In this document: positions 1-9,358 of the stretch, one piece after another
How positions within the stretch are numbered: the first letter of the stretch is position 1
Layout: each line of letters opens with the position of its first letter
NCBI RefSeq assembly: GCF_901709675.1
Contig: NC_051107.1
Span: 2,533,501-2,597,500 of the forward strand
DNA from: Syngnathus acus
Taxonomy: Eukaryota > Chordata > Actinopteri > Syngnathiformes > Syngnathidae
Reading direction: 5' to 3'
DNA: 64,000 bases
Program-made: the position numbers and the translations under genes
The notes under the pieces: generated by a model
The model's input: the letters and a program-made list of their open reading frames with translations, nothing else
What the model was told of the DNA's origin: nothing
Database searches by the model: none

Positions 1-24
1 AGCAGCAGTAAGAAGAAGCCTTAC
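1..24 (-). other. start of the intron after exon 9b
   Basis: Begins GTAAGG at 24-19. The splice tails of the receptor should lie beyond this edge. Without splicing the frame stays open to the window end. Confidence 0.6.
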
Positions 25-127
25 TGTTGGTCTCCATGCTCTCACACAGCTCAGTCTTCACTTCTCCATTGGGCCGATCTCCCTTCTGCGACAGCTTCCC
101 CGACATGGCGGCGGCGGTCACAATGGC
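25..127 (-). CDS. grm8: grm8 exon 9b: cytoplasmic C-terminal tail
   Basis: Encodes [16 protein letters not shown], then [18 protein letters not shown] plus one base of the next codon. The acceptor AG is at 129-128 after a pyrimidine-poor tract with a possible branch site (TCCTAAC). The donor GT is at 24-23 (ACA|GTAAGG). The donor lies exactly where group III receptors diverge into alternative C-terminal tails (a/b isoforms), so the PDZ-binding end should be encoded downstream of this window. The AIVTAA...KLSQK stretch belongs to the tail segment that in group III receptors binds calmodulin and G-protein beta-gamma. The DRPNGEVK and ELCES motifs favour mGluR8 over mGluR7 or mGluR4. If the donor were not used, the frame would continue as SKASSYCC to the window edge. 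Confidence 0.85.
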
Positions 128-201
128 CTGCGCCGTTAGGATTTGGCAATAAATTCAAGTGAGGCTCTGAAAAAGCACCGGGCGCAGACTTTTTTTTTTA
201 C
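128..201 (-). other. 74-nt intron inside the C-tail coding region
   Basis: Donor GTAAAA at 201-196 and acceptor CAG ending at 128. Removing it restores KRKRSFK|AIVTAA, which matches group III tails. If retained, the frame reads about 21 foreign residues and meets a TAA at 138-136. In mammalian genes I recall this region as one exon (141+103 = 244 nt). Confidence 0.8.
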
Positions 202-342
202 CTTGAAACTGCGCTTCCGTTTGGGCACGTTCTGCTCGGGGTGGAAGAGGATGATGTAGACTTTGGGCATGTAGAGCATCCCCAGGGAGACGGAGGCCGA
301 CAGACTGAGCGAGACGGTCAGGGTGGTGGTTTGGATGTACAT
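202..342 (-). CDS. grm8: grm8 exon 9a: seventh membrane helix and start of the tail
   Basis: 47 whole codons starting [19 protein letters not shown], followed by [18 protein letters not shown] and VPKRKRSFK. This is helix 7 with the class C PKxY motif (PKVY), then the basic juxtamembrane segment KRKRSFK. The acceptor AG is at 344-343 and the donor GT at 201-200, both phase 0. MYIQ at the exon start matches mGluR8 (mGluR7 and mGluR4 have LYIQ). [11 protein letters not shown] resembles mGluR4. The following intron is only 74 nt. Confidence 0.9.
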
Positions 343-463
343 CTGCAAAACAAAAGCCACAATGGCCGTTTAACTCAATGGGCAGCCATCTTGATTGGAA
401 TACTAAAATGTAAATAAATGATCAAAACATTTAATTTGAAATTTTAAGAGTCCCCTGAGCCTG

Positions 464-711
464 CAGATACGATTGTATCTTAAAATGTTGGGCATTATTC
501 AGATTTCCAAGAAGTTTTTTTTAACGACGTATCACGTTACCACAAGGTGGCGCAAATCTCCTGCAAACTTTTCAATGGAACAGCTGCTTTGTTTAGAGTT
601 TACAGAGGGATTTGCGCCACCTTGTGGCCACCTGGCCATGTGATACGCTGTTAAAAAAAAGTTGGTGAAGATTTGATGACTGCCCAATGTTTTAAGGGAC
701 AATCATATCTG
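464..711. repeat. long imperfect inverted repeat (MITE-like foldback)
   Basis: Left arm 464-570 and right arm about 597-711 are inverted copies with a loop of about 26 nt. Matching pieces, left versus reverse of right, include CAGATACGATTGT / CAGATATGATTGT, CTTAAAATGTTGGGCA / CTTAAAACATTGGGCA, a T8 run followed by AAC..CGTATCAC, and CCACAAGGTGGCGCAAATC in both. No transposase and no clear target-site duplication was identified. It is probably a non-autonomous DNA transposon or other foldback element. Confidence 0.7.
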
Positions 712-1799
712 GAAGAACTTAAATCAGACAGGCACAAGTTCAAAAAACGGGAATAGGGCATGGGAATGGGACTTTAACTTTTTAACTTTAGTACAGGGTT
801 AATGACAAATACATTTCACTTACTCATTCAGAGGCACATAAAAGTATGCAACGGGCACAAACACATTCCTCGCTGTTTTTATTTTGCTTGGGCTAAACAA
901 GCACACACTTTTAAGGGTTATTAGTTTCCCATTTTCAGGTGACAGCAAGTCAAAATGGCCGCCTCCTGAGATGCATTTAAAAAAAACTGGTGGAGTCATA
1001 ACCGGCAAACTCACAATTACTCAAAACATCGTGTTTAGACGAGTGGGGAAGCATAAATTCTCAGCAAGCCCAAATTCTATTCATATTGCCACCACCGACT
1101 TGATTACACGGGAGCGTTTTAATTGCCATCTCGAGAGGAGTCGCCGTGTTTTGTGTCAATGATAAAAAAGTGCTCGGGATGATTTAACCTCGTTATTTTT
1201 TAATTAGCGCTCCGAGTGAAGCCTCCAAGCAGACTTTATTACAATGCTCCGCACAATCATGACAGAACATGATAGTTGCGCTGCTCGTTCAGAGGCCCTT
1301 AAACGGTAAACGCGTGTCCTAAAAGAGAAAAAAGGAAGCGTTGTGATGTTTTGTCCTCGTACTGTATTGGATTTCAGACAATCTAATGTGCCCGCGACTA
1401 TGAACGGGATAAGAGCTCTAAAAAAGTCGAAAAGTCGTCTTGCTTAATCCTTACTCTCGCTTTACAGCAATTTTGTTACCGTGGCGACATATGCCTTCCG
1501 AAGCGTATTAAAGTCAGGGCGCGTGATTCGGATAAAATCTAATTCCCGTGAAAACGTGCAGAGTCGTCGAGATGACGTCAGGATACAAAAACGGCCGCAT
1601 CATCCGCAAAAGTGGTGCCTTGAGATAAGCGGGACCACACTTTCATTTGCATAATTTAAAAAATAAAATACTTTGGCAGATAGTGAACAATTCTCTGGAA
1701 CAAGACTTCAAGCTTTTTTTTTTTTTTTTTTGCCACTCCGTTAAACTTTGTTATCAAACTAAATGTAAAGTGGTGAGAATTATTTTACTAAGTCACTTA

Positions 1800-1946
1800 G
1801 CTTAATGCTAACACGCGATTAATAACGCTTGCTGCGCTGTGGTAGCTTTAGCTTTGAGCAGCAGATATAACAAATGGCAGCAACACATGTAGACAGACAA
1901 TATAACAATGCTAGCAGGGTTATATTCTTTATCCTCTGCAAAGAAC
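1800..1946 (+). repeat. dispersed repeat, family sharing ATTCTTTATCCTC and GCTAAC motifs
   Basis: Contains CAGCAACACATGTAGACAG (1878 on) and TATTCTTTATCCTCTGCAAA (1922 on). The same two motifs recur together at 10880-11059 and 16611-16682, and inverted at 15420-15560 and 30212-30375. The copy is degraded and its boundaries are uncertain. Confidence 0.5.
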
Positions 1947-2090
1947 AACAAATGGCTACAACTGACTAAGCGTTTGAGACTTGGCTCCATTTCCAATTTG
2001 ATACATGTGTAATTTTTACGCATGCTCCATCTGATGAGTTTTAGGGTGTTGAGGATTCTGTAACATTAGCCATTTTATATATATCATACT

Positions 2091-2106
2091 ACCCCCTGGT
2101 GGCCAA
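2091..2106 (-). promoter_or_regulatory. CTCF-like core motif
   Basis: The minus strand reads TTGGCCACCAGGGGGT, close to the vertebrate CTCF core CCACCAGGGGGC. A single motif match in an intron; occupancy is unknown. Confidence 0.3.
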
Positions 2107-4384
2107 GGCTGAAAAAGCCGCACCGTTTCCATTGAAATGAAGCAGAAAAAATGTGGCTATCAAATGCACGCCAGCTTGCTTGAATGTGCGAGATCCTTTT
2201 AAAACTGTCATCACGCCTCTCGCCCCCCGTGAATCACCTTCTGTCGGAGGCTGCTAAAATTCACTGGCTGAGCAAATACCGGGAGGGGAAGACAAAGCTG
2301 TGATGCAACAGCTGCCTGCACGTGAGCCAAAGTCAACCGAGACAGGTCGGGAACACCTGAAAAAACTCGGAGAAGAAAACTCCCACGATTCGCTTGCGTC
2401 AACCTTCTTTCGCCCCTATTTCACTCTTTGCATCATTTAGCATGGCGCTAATCCGTTTAGGTGTCCTTGGCAGGTGCCTGTCCCTGCGACAGTATAGGAA
2501 GCCTCCGGGCCCTGCGGGGGAACTGTACGGCCATTCTCATTCGCGGAGCGGGACCGAGCCGCTTTGTGGATTTAATTGACAGCGAGTATCCGTCTCCCAC
2601 CGCCCGCAATGGGACCACTCATCATTTTAATGGGAGGCTCGGGAGATTTGACTTGGAATTCATTTTGTAGAACGAGGCAAGTCATGATGGGAGCCATTTT
2701 GATTTGATTTATCTTCTAGAAGCTGCCATTTGAATTCCGCGTTGTCTATTTGTCCACTTCGTTAACCTTTACCGTCATTAATAGCAAGCGCTTTACCGAG
2801 CTCATTGCTTTTTAGAGTAAAGCACAACAGGCTGATTGGGAAAGCGGTTTAGGAAAGGTCAGACAATTATGAAGAAATAGAAGAGACCACTTCATTCTTT
2901 TCCTTTCCTGTTTGGTTGAAACTTCTGCTACTGCATGTTAGCATATAAGCTAACCAACTGATGTTGGTTAAAATTGTTTAGCAATAACCAAAACGATAAA
3001 GAAAACATTCATTCTATGTATTACTATTTTCTATATAGTTTGAGGGTGACATTAAAGTTTCATCCCTCCGTTTGTTTCGGACTCAGTGATGATTACATTG
3101 ACAAACTAAATGACTCCCATCACCCAGTTGACATTTTTTTTACCTTCAATATGACACGGTGATATTAAAAAGAAAAAACACAGGCCTAATAACTCTACGT
3201 TATGTCAGGGCATCGCTTAATTGGGCCCCGGCGTGGCCGCCGCTGTCCACGACGGCTTCATTATCTTCTACAAAAGACTACTTAGAGATTTCCGTCTACT
3301 TTGTGTGGATGTAAAGGCTTCTTTATGTAAAAAAAAAAAAAAAAAAGACATCTTTGTGCTCTTACTGGACACAAGATGCGAGGAGGCCCAGCCCCCCCCC
3401 TCTCCGCTTTGCACGTCGCTGCTTAAACGACTGCTACAAATAAATAATTCAATGACACATTTTTTCCCTGCCTCTTGTACACTTAGTTTAGTTTCCCCGA
3501 GTTGATTTCACCACCCTGTCTGCTTCTCCTTTAGCACTTCACACGACTTTTGGATTGATTACTTTGGCGAGCCCTGCTTAGGGGATCGGATTGGTCACTC
3601 GCTCTCCACAAGGACCGCAGCCGCCGCCATAAATCTATCTGATGGATTTGTGTGGAGCCTCAGAGAGATTGGACGGCATCCGTTTGCTGTTCCCTGCTTC
3701 AAAAAGGGGAAGATCCTGATTACGTGCGTGTCCGTACTAATCGCGCTGCCTATAGCTGGAAGAAAAAAAAAAAAAGAGTGAAATGTGTGCTTGACTCACG
3801 CTACACACTTCACCTCTTCTCCCCTGTGTAATTTGTCGAGTCCCTTCAACCTCACCTCATTCCTCCCATCCCACCTTGCTATTACGACACTCGCCGCTCT
3901 CATCCCTCCCGGCGGCACTCGTCCCGACCCACTCGGAACGCTCGACGCGGCTCTGAGTTACGGCGGCTACGAGAGAGATGAAAAACCAAGCGAGATGGGA
4001 GAGGGGAAAGGTGTCAAGGCAAGTATTGTTTGGAAATGGGTCAAAGGGAAAAATTTAGAAACTTTCTTATTTTCTCCAATTCTTTTTGTGCATTCCTCAT
4101 CGCGCTTGTGCTTGCCTTCCTCATTTCCAGACATTACTTCCAGCAGTCGGGGAAATAACATGCAAATGACTTGGCATTAATCACCAGCCAGCCTTCTATG
4201 CACAAAAGCTACGCGCCCAAATTCTTAATCATTCTTCAAGCGTAAATTATCCAAAATTAAAGTGGAAACAAGTACTTGGGCATGGATCAAGATTCAAGTA
4301 GAACTAAGGCAACATAATTTAAAAAATAAATAAATAAATAAATCATGGTCACAGTTGCGCAATAAAGCGCAGGAAACTTTGTCA

Positions 4385-4490
4385 TTTTTTGCAGAGGATA
4401 AAGAATATATGCCTCAAATATAAAAAAAAAACTCATTGCAAGTTGTGTTAGCATGGCTATGTGATAGCAATCAGCTAACCCTATAAGGCG
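4385..4490 (-). repeat. fragment of the GTTAGC-type dispersed repeat
   Basis: GCAGAGGATAAAGAATATAT followed by GTGTTAGCATGGCTATGTGA. This is the same module pair as at 15420-15560 and 30212-30375, with part of the middle missing. Confidence 0.4.
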
Positions 4491-5919
4491 TTTGTGTAAC
4501 TAAATTGGGATTAAACATGTAATCCTCTTTTGTTTAATATTTAGTTTGACAGCAAACTTGAACCGGGAGTGGCATTAAAAAGCTTACAGTGGCATCGTTT
4601 GTCTTCGTTTCCGGTGAGCTCGGCATGACGTGTCAAATTGCTCCGCGGGCGTCTAATTCCGCAGTAAATGTGAGTAATCGAGCACAGATTACTTCTGTCA
4701 TTGGCGTTACGACAAGCTCGGGCGGGAAACGGTAGGTGATGACGACAGTGCCATTTCAACGTTGATCATAATGTGAGCCCACCTGAGCGTAACTCGACTC
4801 ATTAAAAGCCCCCCCCTCATCAGCGAATCACATCATTACCTGTTTATTCCCTTGGTCTTCCCCTCTCAAGCAGCCAAACGCCTCACATTGGACACCGTAT
4901 TCCAATTAGAAGGGACACATAAAAGCGTCCACTTGGTGGATATCCCAATTACACACAGCACGCCGGCGCACAAAAACACACAAAGTAGCGCAGTCTAATT
5001 AGGTGAGTAAACGTCAAGAGAGCCGATGCGAGAATACGCTGGGGTGTGTTGCCTAAATGACACCCAGGTGGCAAAATGTATGCGAGGTCGTGACCTCATT
5101 AGGTGTGGATCAGCAGGAAGAGAAGCTTTGAATATTCACGAGGAGGCGTGTCCCGGCGGATTTATCGAGTATCAAAACTCCCTTAGCTAAAGTTAGCGAC
5201 AGCGTGAAAGATGCGGGCTCCTAAGTTGCCACGGTTACCTCGCTATCCCGTGTGAGCGCTTAGACATTGTTTCTCTGTCAGCGCCAGCCGCCGGAGAGAA
5301 ATGGGGCCGGGGTACAGGCAAAAAAAGGGATGAATAATAAAAAAATATATCTATGTAATAAAGGCTTGAGTGACACTCCGAAGTAGGGAAACGTTTTACC
5401 CGCCGGCTCTTCCTCGGTAGGAGTGGGAGGCAAGTCGTGAAGCTTCAGCGGACTCGACGGGAGCGAGCTAGTTTTGAAGAGGAAGATGACAAAATGGGGC
5501 GGACTGGTGACATTTTCGAGTGCGCGGCTCCAACCAAAAGAACCCTTTGGCTTTTTTGAAGTTTTATTTTAAAACACACAATTTTTAGATGCCTTGATTC
5601 ACGTGCAAATGGAAAAACTACACGCAAGCTCAGCCGATCAGACTTAACATATTAGCAGAGCGACGACGGCCACAACATTATCGCCTAAAGCGGCGTATTT
5701 GATTTCCAAAACCCGTTTCGGCGAGGGAGAGAGAACGCATTCGTTCCGCACCGGCGACGGGCAAAAATCCATAACTGTAAAATGAAATGTAATAACGTTG
5801 TAAAATACGCAGAGGAGACTTTAGCCGTACCCACGGGAAGCCCATAAACGCATCGTGACCACTAACCTGTCGCTAACTTGTTGATAGGCACTAAAGTATT
5901 GGGACACGCAGGTGCTTAC

Positions 5920-6286
5920 CCTCTCCGCAGACTGCGACGTTCCAAAGAAGATGGGGATGAAGGCAAGCCAGATGATACAGGTGGTGTACATGGTGAAGCC
6001 GATGGGCTTGGCCTCATTGAAGGTCTCGGGCACGCCGCGTGTCTTGATGGCGTACACCGTGCAGGTGACCATCAGCAGGATGGAGTAGCCCAAGGAGCAG
6101 ATGAGCGACAGATCCGAGATGTCGCACTTGAGGACCCCGCGCGCTGACCTGGGGTCCTGGGTCCGCTGCTCGCCGTAGTCCACCACAGTGTGCGGCGGGT
6201 CCACGGCGAACCATAAGAACACACCTAGCAGCTGGACCGAGATGAGGGAGAAGGTGATGACCAGCTGCGAGGCCGGGGAGATGAAC
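5920..6286 (-). CDS. grm8: grm8 exon 8c: helices 4 to 6
   Basis: Completes the split Arg codon and then reads [20 protein letters not shown]...SAER (122 codons). It carries helix 4, extracellular loop 2 with the conserved Cys in KCDISD, helix 5 ([20 protein letters not shown]), loop 3 ([13 protein letters not shown]), and helix 6 ([19 protein letters not shown]). The acceptor AG is at 6288-6287 and the donor GT at 5919-5918 (AGG|GTAAGC). It is nearly identical to mGluR8 through this stretch, and VDYGEQRT is a good mGluR8 marker. Overlapping open frames on the plus strand are shadows. The break after SVTAPR does not exist in the mammalian exon structure I recall. Confidence 0.93.
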
Positions 6287-6818
6287 CTGGGACGGGGAGA
6301 GAGAAATACCGATGTTGCTTTCTGTGGGTGTAAAAAGCAGGATGGACAGGAATGAGCATGTCTTCAGCAAAAACAAGGCAATACGAAAGTAGGAAATAAT
6401 GTGCTGCCCTCTAGTGGTCGATGGTGAAATTACACCCATAATTAACAGGAGGCAGAATGAAGTATTGATGTATCTTTTGTGACACACCCCCTGGAACTTT
6501 TCAGGCTCATGTTGTGTTAATCTGGAACGGAGCATTGTAGCCTAAGACTCGCATGGTTGTGCAACAGTCAGGTCAATTTTAACGCTGGCGAGGAAACTGC
6601 TGGTCTCCTGCTGGTAGACACTTGAACCTGACGCCCATTAAAGCCGACGTTAACATTTCAGCCGCTGCGTTGACGCCGCCTGCCAGGAGAGTCTCCCACC
6701 GAGCGCAAACGGTGATTCCGAGTTCACGCCTGATACATAATGTATGACCAAAACATAATGATGAATAATGACGGCAAGTCCGGACAGACTGAGGTGAAGA
6801 GCGAGCGGCGATCTTCAC
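6287..6818 (-). other. intron, 532 nt, splits the membrane-domain coding region
   Basis: Donor GTGAAG at 6818 and acceptor CCCAG ending at 6287, interrupting an Arg codon (AG|G) between helix 3 and helix 4. It contains one CTCF-like core (6403-6419). No gene seen. Confidence 0.88.
6403..6419 (-). promoter_or_regulatory. CTCF-like core motif
   Basis: The minus strand reads GACCACTAGAGGGCAGC, a close fit to the CTCF consensus CCASYAGRKGGCR. It sits in the short intron between exons 8b and 8c. The same sequence type recurs at 52094-52110 in the opposite orientation. Confidence 0.35.
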
Positions 6819-7240
6819 CTGGGCGCCGTGACCGACTTCTTGCCCTGCTCAAAGATGCGGTGGATCCTGTTGGTCTTGGTGAGGAGTGCCGCGTAGCTGA
6901 AGCACATGCCCAAGCCCAGGAAGATCCTCCGCAAGGAGCACACGCCAACGTCCGGCGCGGCTATCATCAGGAAGGTGATGGCGTAGCACAGGAAGATACC
7001 TGTGAGCAGCACGTAGCTCATCTCCCGGCCCGAGGCCCGCACGATGGGCGTGTCGTTGTAGCGCACGAAGGTGACGATGACGAACGACGTGGCGATGATG
7101 CCCAGCATGGAGAGGAAGACGGGGACCACGGCCCACGCCGAGTGCCACTCCAGCTTGATGATGGGGATGGGGACGCAGCCCGTGCGGTTGGCGTCGGGTC
7201 GCATTTCGTACGGACAAAGCTCGCACATGAACTCGGAGGC
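6819..7240 (-). CDS. grm8: grm8 exon 8b: end of cysteine-rich domain, helices 1 to 3
   Basis: 140 codons plus two bases. It begins [15 protein letters not shown] and supplies the last three of the nine conserved cysteines (two in FMCELC, one in NRTGC). It continues with [11 protein letters not shown], helix 1 ([20 protein letters not shown]), helix 2 ([19 protein letters not shown]), helix 3 beginning with the disulphide Cys in [13 protein letters not shown], and intracellular loop 2 [17 protein letters not shown], which contacts the G protein. The acceptor AG is at 7242-7241 and the donor GT at 6818-6817. NRIHRIF and AAPD are mGluR8-like. The GC-rich 179-codon frame on the plus strand (6740-7279) is an antisense shadow. 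Confidence 0.93.
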
Positions 7241-8146
7241 CTGCGGAAGTACAGATACGTACGTGAAACAACAATCTAGGGTTCAAAGTATTAATTCAAC
7301 TGTCAAAGTATGAAACCAAGACTCTGCCTCATAAAATATAGTTTCAATCTCATCGCTCGGTGTGTGGCGCCCTTAAGAGCTAGCTAGCATTGGTGTGACT
7401 TTAAAGCTATTGTTTAGCTAACACTGGGAAGAGACTAACAAAACCTGCTAAATTAGCTAACAACAACAAAAATAAACACACCTTGCTTGTTTGTACGTGT
7501 TCTTTCAGACTAGACAGAATTTTTGTTAGAATTTGTGCTATTAGTCATTAGTGAAGCTGACAATCCAGTCCACAACGCCTAAGATAGCTAGCTATCATTA
7601 GCGTGACTTTTCTCAAGACAACACCTTAGCTAATGATGGAAACATACAAAAAAAGCTAAATTAGCTAACGACAACAACATAAATAAATACACCTTGCTTG
7701 TACGTGTCTTTTTTTTTTAGCCAGAACTTTTCTTGTCAGTCTAATTATTAAGCAATATGTAATGCCAGCAATTTCTTTTGGGGTCTGCCATGTATGCAGT
7801 GCAACAACGCACCAAAGGTCATCATCTGCTCCCGTCAAGTGACTTCTATGGCGCGGCGCATGTGGCACATTATTTTTCTCCGCCTGCTTTATTGTGGCGC
7901 GCTTGTGTTTTGTCATGGCGCCCTACCTAATTCCACTCAAGTCCCAAATCTACAGTAAATGTGTCAGCGCATTATTGATCTGCTTGCTGCTGCTCGTGTC
8001 AGCAAAATGAGTATCGATCTCCCCCCCCCCCTCGCTGACAATCGTCAAGTTGCTGTTATGCTTGGAATTTTCCTTTGACACATCAACGCTGGACTTGCGC
8101 TCGCTTATGGCGTGTTTGTTGACTGGTTATTTCGTCATCCACGTAC
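7241..8146 (-). other. intron, 906 nt, with an internal 208-nt tandem duplication
   Basis: Donor GTACGT at 8146 and acceptor CCGCAG ending at 7241, phase 0. About 400 nt of it (7378-7780) is a diverged direct duplication. There is a C-run near 8022. No gene seen. Confidence 0.85.
7378..7780. repeat. two-copy diverged tandem duplication, period about 208 nt
   Basis: Both copies contain, in order, TAGCTAGC...GTGACTT, AGCTAA.A.TG..A, GCTAAATTAGCTAAC, ACACCTTGCTTGT and TACGTGT. GTGACTT starts at 7395 and again at 7603. The copies contain palindromic AGCTAGCT and TTAGCTAA motifs. Confidence 0.65.
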
Positions 8147-8293
8147 CTGGTAGTGGTACCCCTCGCATCGTTCGCAGTGCCAGCAACAGGGTACCCCCTT
8201 CACCACCTTCTTCCTTTCCCCGGCGCGGCACGGGAGGCTGCACACGGAAGCCGGCAGCGATGGGTCATCCCTTTTCCAGCGCATGGCCTCAAC
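8147..8293 (-). CDS. grm8: grm8 exon 8a: cysteine-rich domain
   Basis: 49 codons: [19 protein letters not shown], then [20 protein letters not shown] and [10 protein letters not shown]. It provides six of the nine cysteines that link the flytrap to the membrane bundle. The acceptor AG is at 8295-8294 and the donor GT at 8146-8145, both phase 0. ASVCSLPC.(A/P)[21 protein letters not shown] is essentially the mGluR8 sequence and differs from mGluR4 (CCWHCEPCTGY) and mGluR7 (CCWTCEPCDGY), so this exon is the strongest subtype evidence. In mammals I recall this exon as fused with 8b and 8c. Confidence 0.93.
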
Positions 8294-9224
8294 CTGCGAG
8301 GGGGAGGGGGGGAATAGAGGAGCCGTCAGAAATGCTATCAACCAGTTTAAAAAAAAAACATCACGGGAGAGAATGGAGAAAAGAAAAGAAATCTGCGTCC
8401 AAATGACATCTTTGAACTGAATTTACAAGTGGCGACGCTAAAATGAGAATTCAAGAGTGTTTCTCATCCGCCGCTTGGCAGTTTGCTCTGGGGATGCAAA
8501 TATAACTGTCAAGGAAAATAATTACTTCACGTCCTCATGTGTCGGCGCGTGTGCAGGAGTGCAAATGAGAGTGCTTTGGAAACTTTTTTGAAACATCTCT
8601 CCCCGCATGATCGCTTCTGACAGACTACATTCCCCTTATCTGATTCATCCCTTATTCATTGACTTGCCAATTTTTGGCCAGATAAGAGTAACTAAAAGGA
8701 TTTTTACAGTGTTTAGTTTTGCTTTTGTTTTGCTTTAAAATGTACAGATTGTATTATTGGATGTCTTGTTTATATCCAGCTAAATGATTACGTCAGTTGC
8801 TAAATCATTGGATATAAAAATGAAACACCTAGCAAGTGTATTTCGAGGGGGGAGGGGGGTCAGTGTCCCGCAGCCACCCCCTCTAGCTCTGCCAGTGTTT
8901 TTTTTAATTCCCTTCTGGAAAAAACATTTCAATGATTTATCTTGGTTTCATTTTCTTAACACGACAAAAACCTGGTGTTTCAACAGGGGTGTGCAGACTT
9001 TTTATATCCAATGAGCTATCCTGTTAATGACTTGATATCACACCTGCCAGATTTATGCACAATAACAAACCATATGTTCTATCACACTCAGCTAGGCACC
9101 CATCATGCAGAAAGCATTTATTGCCCATTAGTCTTCTCATCTGTCTATTTTTTTTTTTTTTTAATTAATTCCTGTGTGGATTTTGGTGAGTTTTACACTT
9201 GCAAAAGTAGTGCAAAACTCTCAC
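8294..9224 (-). other. intron, 931 nt, containing a short inverted-repeat element
   Basis: Bounded by donor GTGAGA (9224) and acceptor CGCAG (ending 8294). It contains the MITE-like element 8806-9013 and a poly-T run near 9149-9162. No gene seen. Confidence 0.85.
8806..9013. mobile_element. short non-autonomous DNA transposon (MITE), Tc1/mariner-type ends suspected
   Basis: The left end reads CATTGGATATAAAAA and the right end TTTTTATATCCAATG, an exact 15-nt inverted pair about 208 nt apart. The right side also has GGGGTGTGCAGACTTTTTAT, the same end sequence as the element at 18055-18575. No transposase frame. Confidence 0.6.
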
Positions 9225-9358
9225 CTTGAGGTGCAGTTTATTGGTCCAGGAGCCGATGACTCTGTACTCGGACCTGTTGGTGATCTGGTACTGGAAGATA
9301 TCGTATCTCCCCGGCGCATCTCCGTTCTCGTTGAAAACCACAGGCGTGCCGGCACTTC
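9225..9358 (-). CDS. grm8: grm8 exon 7: end of the glutamate-binding flytrap
   Basis: Completes a Gly codon, then 44 codons: [44 protein letters not shown]. This is the C-terminal part of the flytrap domain, including the conserved [13 protein letters not shown] strand-turn. It has no cysteines, as expected. The acceptor AG is at 9360-9359 and the donor GT at 9224-9223 (AAG|GTGAGA). It resembles the mGluR8 segment but is one residue shorter in NRS-EY (mGluR8 NKSTEY). Confidence 0.92.

Larger units (their letters stand above)
343..5919 (-). other. intron, 5.6 kb, no gene seen
   Basis: Holds the foldback element at 464-711, a poly-T run near 1713-1731, a GTTAGC-type dispersed repeat near 1800-1946 and another trace at 4385-4490, a CTCF-like core at 2091-2106, a poly-A run at about 3331-3347 and an AAAT repeat at 4322-4344. 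The open frames here (largest 131 codons, at 3785-4180) have no recognisable product and look random. Confidence 0.8.

Noticed and set aside
25-342. Assignment to grm7 from the KTELCE and RSFK motifs
   Set aside because: MYIQ, NGEVK, ETN and above all [11 protein letters not shown] and VDYGEQRT elsewhere fit mGluR8 better.
6740-7279. 179-codon plus-strand frame opposite exon 8b
   Set aside because: Antisense shadow of a GC-rich coding exon; low-complexity Glu/Asp/Gly/Arg composition.
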